Assembly (NCBI GenBank): GCA_002440975.1
Contig: DJWN01000103.1
Location: 1-64,000, forward strand
Origin: Bacteroidales bacterium UBA6229
Lineage (GTDB): Bacteria; Bacteroidota; Bacteroidia; Bacteroidales; F082
Direction: 5' to 3'
Length of the DNA: 64,000 nt
Shown here: in pieces, positions 7,828 through 17,351 of the stretch
Numbering within the stretch: the stretch's first letter is position 1
Layout of the letters: each line of letters starts with the position of its first letter
Position numbers and translations under genes: made by a program
Notes under the pieces: generated by a model
What the model was told of the DNA's origin: nothing
What the model saw: the letters and a program-made list of their open reading frames with translations, nothing else
Database searches by the model: none

Positions 7828-9501
7828 ATGGAAACAAATAAACACAAAACTAAATCTGGTCTGCAAAACAGCGTTCCTTTTCGCTGGTTTCGATCTACTA
7901 TCTATAGTCGCGTGATATTCAGCATCGGCTTGATGACGCTTTTCCTGTTTGTTTCCTTTGGATTGATTTATCGGTCCGTACACGAAAAACAGCTCAACGA
8001 AGTGATCCTGCAAAGCGGCGAAAATGTTGGCTCTATCGTCGAAGGTGCCATGTATCATTCCATGCTCGAAAACAACAAAAGCGAACTCTACAATATCATC
8101 GACGTTATCAATACCCTAAACAATATTGATGAAGTAAACTTATACGACCACAATCACGATTTGATTTACGGGTCATTTTCATTGTATGATGATATGAGCA
8201 ACCCAGACTGCAAACAATGTCATACCCAGATGGATACACTTTTTCCACGGACCGAAAAGTCCTATTATATATTTGATGAAAACAGCCTTTGCGAAAGCAC
8301 CACATCCGACAAACACAGGCAGTTGTTGATTCGCACTCCTATCATGAACGAAACTTCATGCTCCACCACCGAATGCCACGCTCATAGCCCTGAAGAAGAT
8401 ATACTGGGAACATTTATCATTAAAATGCCATTGGCTCAGCTGGACAAAGCCGTTCAGAAATCATCCATCGATTTTTATATGATGGCAATCATCAGTTCGG
8501 TGATATTGCTTGGCTTACTGATCTTGCTCACCACTCAAAAAATCAAGAAACCACTCAACGCCCTGCTCAACGCAAGCAATGCCGTTGCTTCGGGCGAACT
8601 AAACACCCGTGTGGATATTGGCAGTGATCAGCTGGATGATATGCGCCTGGTAGCTGTTACTTTCAACTCCATGCTCGACAATCTGCAACAGGCTACTGTT
8701 GAACTTGAAAACTGGTCGCAGCAGCTCGAATATAAAGTTCAGAAGAAAACGGAGGAATTGCGCTCGGCTCAAAGCGAATTGATTCAGCTCGAAAGGATTG
8801 CTTCATTGGGAAAATTGTCAGCTTCTGTGGCTCATGAACTTAACAATCCCCTCTCGGGAATCCTGATTTATACTAAACTTATTTACAAGCAACTCAACAA
8901 CATTGAGTTATATGCTTCCAAAAAGGAATCTATTCTTAAGCATTTAAGTTTGATTGAATCAGAAACCAAACGTTGTGGAGAAATCGTAAGAGGAATGCTT
9001 GATTTCTCGCGCAAAGATCAGGGTCAGATGAGTGAAGTACACCTGCATCAGATACTCACAGAAACCTACGAATTGATGGCACATCCTGTTCGTATGAATC
9101 AGATCAGCTTTTTAACTGATTTTAAAGCCACGAACGACAAAGTGAAATGCGGTGCCAATCAAATAAAACAAGCCTGTGTTGCGCTGATTATGAATGCCAC
9201 CGAAGCAATCAACGAAAATGGTGAAATCATCCTGAGAACCACCAATCCCGATGACAAGACTTTTCGGATTGAAATCATTGACAATGGAAGCGGCATCAAC
9301 GAAGAAGTGCTTCCTCATATTTTTGAGCCTTTCTACACCACAAAAAATGGTGTAAGCGGCATAGGGTTGGGCCTTGCCATCGTACACGGCATTGTACAGC
9401 GACATAAGGGCAAAATAGAAGTGCTTTCCAAAGCCGGCGAAGGAACAACCATGGCAATAATTTTACCTTTAAGTGTTGAATCTATCCAAACAACATCATG
9501 A
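7828..9501 (+). CDS. Sensor histidine kinase with c-heme-like motifs
   Basis: A 557-residue membrane kinase. TM1 is near residues 29-48 and TM2 near 216-236, enclosing a periplasmic sensor of about 165 residues. The sensor holds CKQCH (C128, C131, H132), a canonical c-heme attachment motif, and CSTTECH (C178, C183, H184), a CX4CH variant. HAMP follows TM2, then a coiled coil, the H-box VAHELNNPLSG, and an ATPase domain with N, G1 and G2 boxes (NATEAI, DNGSGI, GIGLGLAIV). It probably senses redox state or a small ligand through covalent heme and phosphorylates the response regulator encoded in the next gene (4-nt overlap). A weak TAnnTTTG-like box may lie within 7765-7790. Confidence 0.88.
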   Translation: METNKHKTKSGLQNSVPFRWFRSTIYSRVIFSIGLMTLFLFVSFGLIYRSVHEKQLNEVILQSGENVGSIVEGAMYHSMLENNKSELYNIIDVINTLNNIDEVNLYDHNHDLIYGSFSLYDDMSNPDCKQCHTQMDTLFPRTEKSYYIFDENSLCESTTSDKHRQLLIRTPIMNETSCSTTECHAHSPEEDILGTFIIKMPLAQLDKAVQKSSIDFYMMAIISSVILLGLLILLTTQKIKKPLNALLNASNAVASGELNTRVDIGSDQLDDMRLVAVTFNSMLDNLQQATVELENWSQQLEYKVQKKTEELRSAQSELIQLERIASLGKLSASVAHELNNPLSGILIYTKLIYKQLNNIELYASKKESILKHLSLIESETKRCGEIVRGMLDFSRKDQGQMSEVHLHQILTETYELMAHPVRMNQISFLTDFKATNDKVKCGANQIKQACVALIMNATEAINENGEIILRTTNPDDKTFRIEIIDNGSGINEEVLPHIFEPFYTTKNGVSGIGLGLAIVHGIVQRHKGKIEVLSKAGEGTTMAIILPLSVESIQTTS

Positions 9502-10829
9502 AAAAAAATTCGATCTTAATTGTTGATGATGAAGCATCTGTTAGAGATTCTTTATACAACTGGTTTCTGGAAGATGGCTTTGAGGTATCCTGTGCCGAAG
9601 ATGCTTCTAAAGCACTTAAAATTCTCGATCATGAGCATTTTGATATCATACTGGCCGATATCAAAATGCCTGGCATGGATGGCCTGGAGCTTTTGCGCCG
9701 AATCAAGCAAATTAAACCAGATGCTATCATCATTATTATCACGGCTTTTGCAACTGTTGACACTGCCGTTCAGGCACTCAAAGACGGAGCTTTCGATTAT
9801 GTAACAAAGCCTTTCGATCCGGACGACCTGTCGCACCTCATCCGCAATGCACTCCGCCAGGTTTCTTTAAAAGAAGAAAATGAAACACTGCGCGAAAGAG
9901 TTAGTGCACTTGAGCAGGTTGAAGATATCATTGGCGAAAGCCAGGCTGTTAAAAAAATGCTGACCGAGGTAGAACAGGTTGCGCAGTCAAACACATCAGT
10001 GATCATAACCGGCGAAAGCGGCACGGGCAAAGAATTGATTGCCAAAGCTATACATGCAAATTCATTGCGCAAATTCTTTCCGCTGGTGAGTGTACATTGC
10101 GGTGCACTTACCGAAAGTTTGCTCGAAAGTGAATTGTTTGGCCACGAAAAAGGAGCATTTACAGGAGCCGTTTATACCCGAAAAGGCCGTTTTGAAATGG
10201 CTGATAACGGCACCATTTTTCTGGATGAAATAGCAACCATCTCCTCTAAAATGCAGGTCGAACTCCTTCGTGTTCTCGAATCGAAAAGCTTTGTGAGGGT
10301 TGGCGGCAACAAAACTATCACCTCCGATTTCAGAGTGATCTGTGCCACAAACCGCGACCTGAAAAAGATGGTAAACGAAGGTAGTTTCCGCGAAGACCTC
10401 TACTACAGGCTGAATGTAGTTAATATCAATGTGCCGCCATTAAGAGAAAGAAAAGACGATATTCCGTTATTGGTTAATTATTTCATTGCAAAATATTGCA
10501 AAAGCATGAGCAGGCCATTGGTTATTATGGAAGCAACCGCAATGAAAAGACTTCAGGATTACGATTTTCCGGGTAATGTACGCGAATTGGAAAATATCAT
10601 TGAACGAGCCATTGTTGTTGGTAACGGCAAAGAAATCAAACTGCGTGATTTACCACTCAGCAAACCTGTTACCCTATCCAAAACAGAAAGCCTGAACGAC
10701 CTGGAAAAACAACATATCAATCAAGTGTTAACCAACTACAGTTGGAACATCTCACGAACTGCACAAGCCCTTGGTATAGATAGAGTTACGCTGTACAATA
10801 AAATTAAAAAATACGACCTGAAACAATAA
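9498..10829 (+). CDS. Sigma-54-dependent response regulator (NtrC family)
   Basis: A 443-residue activator with three domains: receiver (phospho-acceptor D54 in LADIKMPG), AAA+ domain (Walker A GESGTGKE at 172-179, the sigma-54 contact loop GAFTGA at 219-224, Walker B near FLDE) and a Fis-type helix-turn-helix at about 403-441. It is coupled to the heme-motif kinase by a 4-nt overlap. It is the natural candidate to bind the paired TGTTG-N7-CAACA repeats at 2980 and 3070 and to activate the sigma-54-like promoter at 3164-3180. Confidence 0.93.
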   Translation: MKKNSILIVDDEASVRDSLYNWFLEDGFEVSCAEDASKALKILDHEHFDIILADIKMPGMDGLELLRRIKQIKPDAIIIIITAFATVDTAVQALKDGAFDYVTKPFDPDDLSHLIRNALRQVSLKEENETLRERVSALEQVEDIIGESQAVKKMLTEVEQVAQSNTSVIITGESGTGKELIAKAIHANSLRKFFPLVSVHCGALTESLLESELFGHEKGAFTGAVYTRKGRFEMADNGTIFLDEIATISSKMQVELLRVLESKSFVRVGGNKTITSDFRVICATNRDLKKMVNEGSFREDLYYRLNVVNINVPPLRERKDDIPLLVNYFIAKYCKSMSRPLVIMEATAMKRLQDYDFPGNVRELENIIERAIVVGNGKEIKLRDLPLSKPVTLSKTESLNDLEKQHINQVLTNYSWNISRTAQALGIDRVTLYNKIKKYDLKQ

Positions 10830-10837
10830 GCTGGGGC

Positions 10838-11386
10838 ATGGCAACCAACACCATGAAGCATGTAAATCAGATTAACCTGATCTCGTTTGGCATAACTGAC
10901 AAAGCCTTGCTGGAAATGTTACGTGCCGAAACCGCCCGTATCTTTTCATGCAAAGTAAATCATAAAGAAGCGCGTACCGAGCTTGGACAATTTTTCGATG
11001 GCACACGCAGACAATACAATGCCGACAGTTTATTGCAAATGGTTGATCAGAATTACAGCAAAGCAGAATCAAAAACTCTAGGCCTGTTTCAGGTTGACCT
11101 TTTCATACCCATTCTCACCTACATTTTCGGACAGGCTTACCTGAATGGCCGTTCGGCAGTGGCTTCGGGTTACAGACTTGTGGATGAGCGTTATGGGATT
11201 AAGACCAACAGGCAGAATTATCCTGAACGCTTTTTAAAAGAGGTAATCCACGAGCTGGGACATAACTTTGGGCTGATTCATTGCCGGAATATCGGATGTG
11301 TGATGCAGGCCTCCACCTATGTGGAAGATATCGACCTGAAAAATGCTGATTTTTGTCCGGTGTGCCGCAAACAACTTGAACAATAA
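10838..11386 (+). CDS. Archaemetzincin zinc metalloprotease
   Basis: A 182-residue protein with the full archaemetzincin signature: HELGHNFGLIH (H138, E139, H142, H148), then C149 and C154, then CPVC (C173, C176). The histidines bind catalytic zinc and the four cysteines a structural zinc. It starts 8 nt after the response regulator and so is probably in the same transcript. ATG 10853 is an alternative start that still keeps the whole domain. Substrates of bacterial archaemetzincins are poorly known. The operon link suggests a role in the stress or redox response sensed by the two-component system, which is inference. Confidence 0.88.
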   Translation: MATNTMKHVNQINLISFGITDKALLEMLRAETARIFSCKVNHKEARTELGQFFDGTRRQYNADSLLQMVDQNYSKAESKTLGLFQVDLFIPILTYIFGQAYLNGRSAVASGYRLVDERYGIKTNRQNYPERFLKEVIHELGHNFGLIHCRNIGCVMQASTYVEDIDLKNADFCPVCRKQLEQ

Positions 11387-11390
11387 AAAA

Positions 11391-11415
11391 GGGCGGAAAA
11401 CCCGCCCTCCATTTT
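11391..11415. terminator. Bidirectional terminator
   Basis: A GGGCGG/CCGCCC stem (11391-11396 with 11402-11407) lies between an A-run and a T-run. It sits between convergent archaemetzincin and hsp20 genes and can serve both. Confidence 0.75.
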
Positions 11416-11867
11416 TAGGAAATTTTAATTTGCTTTGCCGGTTTCGGCTTCACCTCTTCGCGTTTTGGTAAAGTTAGCTTTAAAATGCCATCGCTGTATT
11501 TAGCAGCAATTTTGTCCACATTTACAACGGTTTCGGGCACACTAAAACTCCGCTGGAACGAGCGATAACTAAACTCGCGACGGGTAATTTTCTCGCCCTC
11601 TTTTTCCTCAAATTTTTCTTCCTTTTCCGAAGAAATCGTCAGGCGGCCATTGTCGTAATCCAGCTTGAAATCTTCTTTCTTCAAGCCCGGTGCTGCAACT
11701 TCAATCATAATTTCATCATCATTTTCCTTCACATTCACGGCCGGTAAGGTGGAATCAGATCCGGCAAAATTCCAGTTGTTCCAATCCATCACATCTCCTT
11801 CAAAAAACCGATCGATCAATGAAGGAAAAGCAGGAACCAAATTGTTCGAAAAACGTGTAAGTTTCAT
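11415..11867 (-). CDS. Hsp20/alpha-crystallin small heat-shock protein
   Basis: A 150-residue ATP-independent holdase chaperone. The alpha-crystallin domain spans about residues 42-135, with the typical VAAPGLKKEDF strand-turn and the GILKLTLPK ending, and the C-terminal I-x-I motif is visible as IKI near the end. It binds unfolding proteins and forms oligomers. The gene stands alone and converges on the archaemetzincin gene. Its upstream region holds a sigma-54-like element at 11919-11935, which would make it a possible target of the neighbouring activator. Confidence 0.93.
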   Translation of the reverse strand: MKLTRFSNNLVPAFPSLIDRFFEGDVMDWNNWNFAGSDSTLPAVNVKENDDEIMIEVAAPGLKKEDFKLDYDNGRLTISSEKEEKFEEKEGEKITRREFSYRSFQRSFSVPETVVNVDKIAAKYSDGILKLTLPKREEVKPKPAKQIKIS

Positions 11868-11918
11868 GATTCAATCCTCCATTTTTAGTTTGTTATTATT
11901 TTATTTACACTGAAGAAG

Positions 11919-11935
11919 ATCAAATCATATGCCAA
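11919..11935 (-). promoter_or_regulatory. Weak sigma-54-like element upstream of hsp20
   Basis: Read on the minus strand: TTGGCAT, 5 bp, TTGAT. Spacing and -24 element match the sigma-54 consensus, and the -12 element has GA in place of GC, the same departure as at 3164-3180. It would place the transcription start about 40 nt before the hsp20 ATG. Evidence is thin; no paired TGTTG/CAACA site was found here. Confidence 0.25.
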
Positions 11936-12066
11936 AACACATCGTATTAAAACAAAAATATTGAATACACCTTATTATCAACAATATAAATCGAAATATA
12001 AAATTTTATTATATGTTTTCTGATAATTTGACATCATTACCCAATAATAAACTGTCATTTTGACGT

Positions 12067-12606
12067 TTAAAAATGCACTTTATCTCTGCGTTTGCAAAGG
12101 CTATAACGTTCAATATCAACAAATTTATTCCCGCTAAGTAGCACTCCATCCCGCTCGATGCCCTCAAACTGAAAACCCAATTTCTGAGGAATCCGTTTAC
12201 TTGAAACATTTTCGGATGCACAATTTATCTCCACCCGATTAAGCCGGAGTTTATCAAAGGCATACTTTACCAGGCTTTTCACCGAAAGCGTAACAATTCC
12301 CTTGTGCTGAAAAGGTTCAGAAAGCCAATATCCGATTTCTGTTTTTCTGTTTAGCAGATCGGTGTTCTTAAATCCTATCAAACCAGCAAATTCACCCTGA
12401 AAAAGCATCACAAAAACCAATTCCTGGTCTCTGTTAACACTTCTGATAAACTGAATTGTATCTTCAGGTTTTTTCGTCAACTCAACAAAAGGCAGCCATG
12501 TTCCCAAATACTGACGTTGTGCATCTATGGTTTTAAAAATTTGTTCGGCATCATTCACCTCAACAAGTTTCAACATGATCGTTTCGGATACATTGATTGT
12601 TGTCAT
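12067..12606 (-). CDS. GNAT N-acetyltransferase, RimJ/RimL-like
   Basis: A 179-residue acetyltransferase of the RimJ/RimL type, which uses acetyl-CoA to modify protein N-termini or small molecules. The pattern TERL-like start (SETIMLKLVEVNDAEQIF), IGYWLSEPFQHKGI (acetyl-CoA-binding region) and the late RVEINCASENVSSKRI segment are typical of RimL. I use ATG 12606; the frame is open from a TTG three codons earlier. It stands alone, divergent from ptb. The substrate is not predictable. Confidence 0.85.
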   Translation of the reverse strand: MTTINVSETIMLKLVEVNDAEQIFKTIDAQRQYLGTWLPFVELTKKPEDTIQFIRSVNRDQELVFVMLFQGEFAGLIGFKNTDLLNRKTEIGYWLSEPFQHKGIVTLSVKSLVKYAFDKLRLNRVEINCASENVSSKRIPQKLGFQFEGIERDGVLLSGNKFVDIERYSLCKRRDKVHF

Positions 12607-12751
12607 TTTTTGCAAAGCTTTTGTGCAAAATTAACAAAATCTGTAAAGCAATCCGTTCTTACAAGATTATCGGGATTGAGGGCTGCAACCGCTTCGTAAA
12701 AGCAGGCGTAACAAAAAGCATCAGTCATTTGCGGCAATAAGTCCTTTTTCC

Positions 12752-12759
12752 TATTTTTG
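12752..12759 (+). promoter_or_regulatory. -7 box of ptb-buk promoter
   Basis: TATTTTTG fits the Bacteroidota -7 consensus TAnnTTTG, 50 nt before the ptb start codon. Confidence 0.6.
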
Positions 12760-12809
12760 CAGCTGTAATGTGAAGAAATTAACAATTATATTATCCAAGG
12801 CTATTATTT

Positions 12810-13715
12810 ATGAAAATCACCAAATTAGAACAGATGTTCGATGCGCTTCGGAGTGCTAAAAAAAAGATCCTTGTTGCTGCTTACGCTAACGATGAACATT
12901 CCATCAGTGCCGTTAGCATGGCCATTGATCAGGGACTTGTTGAAGGCACACTGGTAGGCGATCAGGAAGAGATACGCAAAGTATGCGAAAGTCATCAGAT
13001 CAGTATGAACAAATTTACTATTGTTCACGAGCCGGATGAGATGAAAGCTGCCTACAAAGCGGTTGAGTTAATCAATGCCGGAGAGGGCAACCTGCTGATG
13101 AAGGGATTGGTAAGTACCGACAAATACATGCGGGCCATATTAGACAAAGAAAAAGGTCTGATGAACAAGGGATCAATTCTGAGTCACGTAACGGTGATTG
13201 AAAACCCAAATTATCATAAATTATTGATTGTTGGGGATGTTGCCATTCTTCCGGCTCCTGAAATGCCCGAAAAAATTGCCATCACCAACTATCTGATAAA
13301 CACGGCACATGCCTTAGGTATTGAGCGACCGAAAGTTGCGCTAATTACGGCCTCCGAGCAGGTTTCCTATAAAATACCATCCAGTGTGGATGCATCATTA
13401 ATTGCCAAAATGGGAGACCGTGGTCAGATCAAAGGTGCTGATATCGATGGCCCGCTGGCACTGGATGTAGCAATTGATCCGGAAAGTGCCACGATTAAAA
13501 AAATGACTGGTCCTGTTGCCGGTGATGCCGACTGCCTGGTGTTTCCAAACATAGAAGCTGGTAATGTTTTTTATAAAATGAACACCAAATTGGCCAATGC
13601 CGAACTTGGAGCTATGGTGGTTGGAGCAAGAGTTCCGGCTGTATTATCGTCACGGGGCGACAGCACCAAAACAAAACTCTATTCCATTGCGCTGGCTGCC
13701 TTAACTGCAAAATAA
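12810..13715 (+). CDS. ptb: Phosphate butyryltransferase
   Basis: A 301-residue enzyme of the phosphate acetyl/butyryltransferase family. It exchanges the CoA of an acyl-CoA (butyryl- or branched-chain) with phosphate to give acyl phosphate. Length and the conserved late segment with GDADCLVFPNIEAGN are typical. The next gene, 30 nt on, encodes butyrate kinase, giving a two-step route from acyl-CoA to acid with ATP formation. This points to fermentative growth or branched-chain amino-acid oxidation. Whether butyryl-, isobutyryl- or isovaleryl-CoA is the main substrate cannot be read from the sequence. Confidence 0.92.
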   Translation: MKITKLEQMFDALRSAKKKILVAAYANDEHSISAVSMAIDQGLVEGTLVGDQEEIRKVCESHQISMNKFTIVHEPDEMKAAYKAVELINAGEGNLLMKGLVSTDKYMRAILDKEKGLMNKGSILSHVTVIENPNYHKLLIVGDVAILPAPEMPEKIAITNYLINTAHALGIERPKVALITASEQVSYKIPSSVDASLIAKMGDRGQIKGADIDGPLALDVAIDPESATIKKMTGPVAGDADCLVFPNIEAGNVFYKMNTKLANAELGAMVVGARVPAVLSSRGDSTKTKLYSIALAALTAK

Positions 13716-13745
13716 ATATCACTCTCGCACCCTAAACAAAGAACC

Positions 13746-14822
13746 ATGGAAGAAGTCCGCATCCTTACGATCAATCCCGGCTCCACTTCAACAAAGTTTG
13801 GGGTATTTTCAGGCACTGATCCGCTCTATATCAAAACGATACGACACAGCACCCAAGAACTCGAAGCTTTTGATAAAATCACAGATCAGTTTCAATTTCG
13901 AAAAGATTTGATCCTGAAACAACTGCTGGATGCTGATATATTGTTGGAACAGATACGAGCTGTGGTAGGACGTGGCGGATTGCTAAAACCAATCGAATCA
14001 GGAGTGTATGAAGTGAATGAAACCATGCTACACGACCTGCATAATAGTCCGCTAGGCGAACATGCCAGCAACCTGGGCGGACTGATTGCCCACGACATTG
14101 CCCAATCGCTTCCGGATGCAAGAGCTTTTATTGCTAATCCTGTTGTGGTTGACGAGTTGGATGATATTGCACGACTTTCGGGTCATCCACTGCTGCCACG
14201 AGTTTCGATTTTTCACGCGCTTAATCAAAAAGCTGTAGCCCGTCAACATGCCAAAAGTATTATGCGCAAATACGAAGAAATGAATCTGATTGTGGTGCAT
14301 CTGGGTGGTGGCATCACAGTAGGTGCGCACAAAAAAGGCCGTGTGGTTGATGTGAATCAGGGACTTGACGGCGACGGGCCTTTCTCACCAGAAAGAACCG
14401 GCACGCTGCCCGTTGCTGCATTGGCAAGGCTTTGCTACAGTGGAGAATTTACACTGAAGGAAGTATTAAAAATGATAAAAGGGGAAGGTGGATTGGTAGC
14501 CTATCTGGGAACAAACAGTGCCTACGAAGTGCAACAAAAGGTGGAAGCCGGCGACCAGGAAGCAGAACTGGTTTACAAAGCTATGGCGTATCAGGTAGCT
14601 AAAGAAATTGGATCAATGGCTACTGTGATGCATATGCAGGTTGATGGCATCCTGATCACAGGTGGTATTGCACATGATAAATATTTCGTAAATCAAATCA
14701 TCGAACGCGTACATCGGATTGCTCCTGTTCACGTGTATCCCGGTGAAGACGAACTAAAGGCTCTAGCCATGAATGGTTTACGTGTATTAAGTGGCGAAGC
14801 CGAGCCTAAGCTTTACAACTAA
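13746..14822 (+). CDS. buk: Butyrate kinase
   Basis: A 358-residue acetate/butyrate kinase of the ASKHA fold. The N-terminal phosphate loop INPGSTSTKFG, the central LGGGITVGAH and the late ITGGIAHD are family signatures. It transfers phosphate from butyryl (or branched acyl) phosphate to ADP. It is co-transcribed with ptb and followed after 28 nt by a small S4-domain gene. Length and order ptb-buk are as in other Bacteroidota. Confidence 0.93.
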   Translation: MEEVRILTINPGSTSTKFGVFSGTDPLYIKTIRHSTQELEAFDKITDQFQFRKDLILKQLLDADILLEQIRAVVGRGGLLKPIESGVYEVNETMLHDLHNSPLGEHASNLGGLIAHDIAQSLPDARAFIANPVVVDELDDIARLSGHPLLPRVSIFHALNQKAVARQHAKSIMRKYEEMNLIVVHLGGGITVGAHKKGRVVDVNQGLDGDGPFSPERTGTLPVAALARLCYSGEFTLKEVLKMIKGEGGLVAYLGTNSAYEVQQKVEAGDQEAELVYKAMAYQVAKEIGSMATVMHMQVDGILITGGIAHDKYFVNQIIERVHRIAPVHVYPGEDELKALAMNGLRVLSGEAEPKLYN

Positions 14823-14850
14823 AAACAAAATCCTAACAAAAAAACCTCAC

Positions 14851-15060
14851 ATGATTGAATTTGCACTCGAAGGCCATGAGTACATTTTACTGAATCAATT
14901 GCTCAAATTTACCGGCCTGGCCGAAAGTGGTGGCAAAGCCAATCAAATGATACTGTCAGCTCAGGTAAAATTGAACGGCACGGTTGCCCTGGAAAAAAGG
15001 CGCAAAATAAAAGCCGGTGATGTGGTGCTTTGCGAAGGACAGGCAGTGCGGGTTTTATAA
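14851..15060 (+). CDS. Small S4-domain RNA-binding protein
   Basis: I start at ATG 14851 because the S4 fold begins right there (IEFALEGHEYILLNQLLKF); the frame is open from 14791, inside buk. The 69-residue product is a stand-alone S4 domain of the YbcJ/YaaA type, with the typical GGKANQMILSAQVKLNG and GDVVLCEGQ turns. It presumably binds structured RNA, perhaps on the ribosome. Its place behind buk suggests co-transcription, but no functional link is known to me. Confidence 0.8.
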   Translation: MIEFALEGHEYILLNQLLKFTGLAESGGKANQMILSAQVKLNGTVALEKRRKIKAGDVVLCEGQAVRVL

Positions 15061-15068
15061 ATTGATCG

Positions 15069-17222
15069 CTACTTCACCATCAGCTTTTGATGTAGCTTAT
15101 TGTCACCGGTCATCAACACCAGTTGATACATGCCGGCAGGCAAAAAATCAACTGCAAGACGGCTGCCTGCAAATTTCTCCTGATAAAAAACCTCACGCCC
15201 CTGCATATCATAAATACGAAGTCCATTGTGGCTTTTAGGCAATAAATAAATTACATCATTTGCCGGATTAGGATAAAACAGTTTTTGCTGCTCGTGAGCC
15301 ACATTTGAAGGCAAACTCAAGTATTCATCCGTATAACGTAAAACGACTCCGTTGTCGCCCACCATCCAGCCCTGCTGCTCATCCACGAAAAAGCTTACAG
15401 GATATCTTACCCTGCGATGCTGACCCTCGTACCGGAGTTCCCAGCTTTCGCCTCCATCAGCCGTGATTGCTACCATCGCATCTTCAAAAGTGGCAACAGC
15501 CCGCTCATGTGTTATCATTTTCACAAAAGATGCTGCTCTTTCATTGATCTGCACAGGCTCTGACCAAGTTTCTCCACCATCGCGCGTAATCAAAATACCT
15601 TGTTCGTTTAAGGTGATCATACCGGTTTCTGAATCTGCAAAACTGATTGAACTAATCCTTTCATCAAACGGGATTTGAACAAAATGCCACGAAGCCCCGC
15701 CATCTATTGTCTTCAAGAGTAATCCCTTGTATTCTTCTGTCCTGAGCACCATATAACCAAGCTCCTGAGAAACAAACTTTGTGGAACCATCAAAAAACAC
15801 GTCATCAGCCAGTGAAGGGGAAATATCTGTCCAGGTAGCACCATTATCAGTCGATTTGATTATTTCTCCTCTGGTTGAAGTCAAAAACAATCCGCCATCA
15901 GTTGAAACTGTGATGTGGTTAAAGTAATAATTTTCGAATCCGGTTTGTTTCAGCTGCCAATTGAGACCGCCATCGTTGGTTTCAAAGATTTGGTTGCTTG
16001 TAAAGGCTGCCCATCCTCTTGATTCAGAGGCAAAGGCAAAGGAAGAAACCGGAGCATATGCAAAAATATCAGGATAATTGGCTTGTTGCCAGCTTTGGCC
16101 ACCATCAGTCGTTCGCAAAATAGTAGGCCCTTCAATACCGCCATACCCGCTAAAACCTTGCTGTTCGCTCAGGAAATAGACCGATTTGAAATCGTTGATC
16201 GGACCTTTGACCAGATTTTCCCAGCTTTGTCCGCTATCCTCGCTTTTAAATAAAACCGGCCCGGTGCCCGATACAAAAAGCTCATCACCACCTTGCCACG
16301 AAAAATCGGTGCAGCTCGAAATAAATCCTGTTTCAATCGGAAGCGATTCCCAGTATTCTCCTCCATCAATAGTTCTGTACAATTGACCATACGACATAAT
16401 ATAGCCTTCTTCTGCTGTTAAGAATTTCATTTTCCGTATCATACTACCATCTGTCTGACCGATCTCAAAAGTTGTCCAGTCGGCTCCGCCATTATTTGTA
16501 TAGTAGGCTTTAAAGACTGCAAAAGTAGAATCCTGATTTACGGAATGATTAAAGGCTGCAATCCAAATTTGCTGTTCATTAATCACCGACAATCCGCCAA
16601 ATCTTTCAAATCCCTCAGGTAGAGAAATGGTTGTCCAGCTTTCGCCCCCATCCAGTGTTTTATACAATCTGGGATAACCATAATTCTGATTCAAATGTCC
16701 GGCCACAAAACCCACATTTTCATCCACGAAATCAATGGCCTGTCCATGATTACTGGGTATTGACTGGCGATTCCAGTTGATACCGCCATCAGAAGTTTTT
16801 ATCAATATGCTTCCTGATCCGGTAATCCAGCCGGTATTATTATCCACAAAGTCAGCTGCCACATAATCGCCGGCCTGCTGCCAGTGGGTGTAATGCCAGG
16901 TTTCGCCGGCATCGCTGGTCGTAAAAATATGGCTCCAGGCAACAACAACGCCATGGTTATTGTCGCGGAAATCCACAAAACGAATTTGCACACCTTCAGC
17001 CGGAAAATCAATAGTAGTCCAGCTTTCGCCACCATCAAAAGTGCGCATCACCATGCTGTTGTTTCCAACGATAAAACCCGTATCGGGCGAAGGAAAACTA
17101 ACCGCCTGGATGTCGTTGAAAGTTGGCGAAGGATTTAACAGTTCCCATTGTTGTGCCTGCATGCTAAGGCCCAAAAAGACGGTCACTAAAACCATCCAGA
17201 AATTTTTGAATCGTGTATTCAT
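15069..17222 (-). CDS. YCF48-like beta-propeller protein, T9SS cargo
   Basis: A 717-residue secreted protein. A signal peptide (1-23, ending MQAQ) is followed by about a dozen repeats built around T-x-DGG-x-SW, each one blade element of YCF48/BNR-type beta-propellers. The last 75 residues are a type IX secretion C-terminal sorting domain, starting FYPNPAND and including IYDMQGREV and LPAGMYQL. It is therefore likely exported across the outer membrane and attached to the surface or released. The YCF48 fold does not predict an activity here; a binding or scaffold role is most likely. It converges on the S4 gene with only 8 nt between them. Confidence 0.85.
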   Translation of the reverse strand: MNTRFKNFWMVLVTVFLGLSMQAQQWELLNPSPTFNDIQAVSFPSPDTGFIVGNNSMVMRTFDGGESWTTIDFPAEGVQIRFVDFRDNNHGVVVAWSHIFTTSDAGETWHYTHWQQAGDYVAADFVDNNTGWITGSGSILIKTSDGGINWNRQSIPSNHGQAIDFVDENVGFVAGHLNQNYGYPRLYKTLDGGESWTTISLPEGFERFGGLSVINEQQIWIAAFNHSVNQDSTFAVFKAYYTNNGGADWTTFEIGQTDGSMIRKMKFLTAEEGYIMSYGQLYRTIDGGEYWESLPIETGFISSCTDFSWQGGDELFVSGTGPVLFKSEDSGQSWENLVKGPINDFKSVYFLSEQQGFSGYGGIEGPTILRTTDGGQSWQQANYPDIFAYAPVSSFAFASESRGWAAFTSNQIFETNDGGLNWQLKQTGFENYYFNHITVSTDGGLFLTSTRGEIIKSTDNGATWTDISPSLADDVFFDGSTKFVSQELGYMVLRTEEYKGLLLKTIDGGASWHFVQIPFDERISSISFADSETGMITLNEQGILITRDGGETWSEPVQINERAASFVKMITHERAVATFEDAMVAITADGGESWELRYEGQHRRVRYPVSFFVDEQQGWMVGDNGVVLRYTDEYLSLPSNVAHEQQKLFYPNPANDVIYLLPKSHNGLRIYDMQGREVFYQEKFAGSRLAVDFLPAGMYQLVLMTGDNKLHQKLMVK

Positions 17223-17351
17223 AAATCCAATGTTTTGGTTACTAATTGGTATGTTACTTTAATGAACTGTAAAGATAACGCATTTTTGAAAAAGTTTAGT
17301 CTGTGGAGCAAAAATTTACATTCTCTGTAAACCTAATTCAGGACAAGACAC

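Noticed and set aside
12603..12785. 60-codon minus-strand frame between the GNAT and ptb genes
   Set aside because: It overlaps the GNAT start and the ptb promoter region, has no recognisable feature and no promoter of its own.
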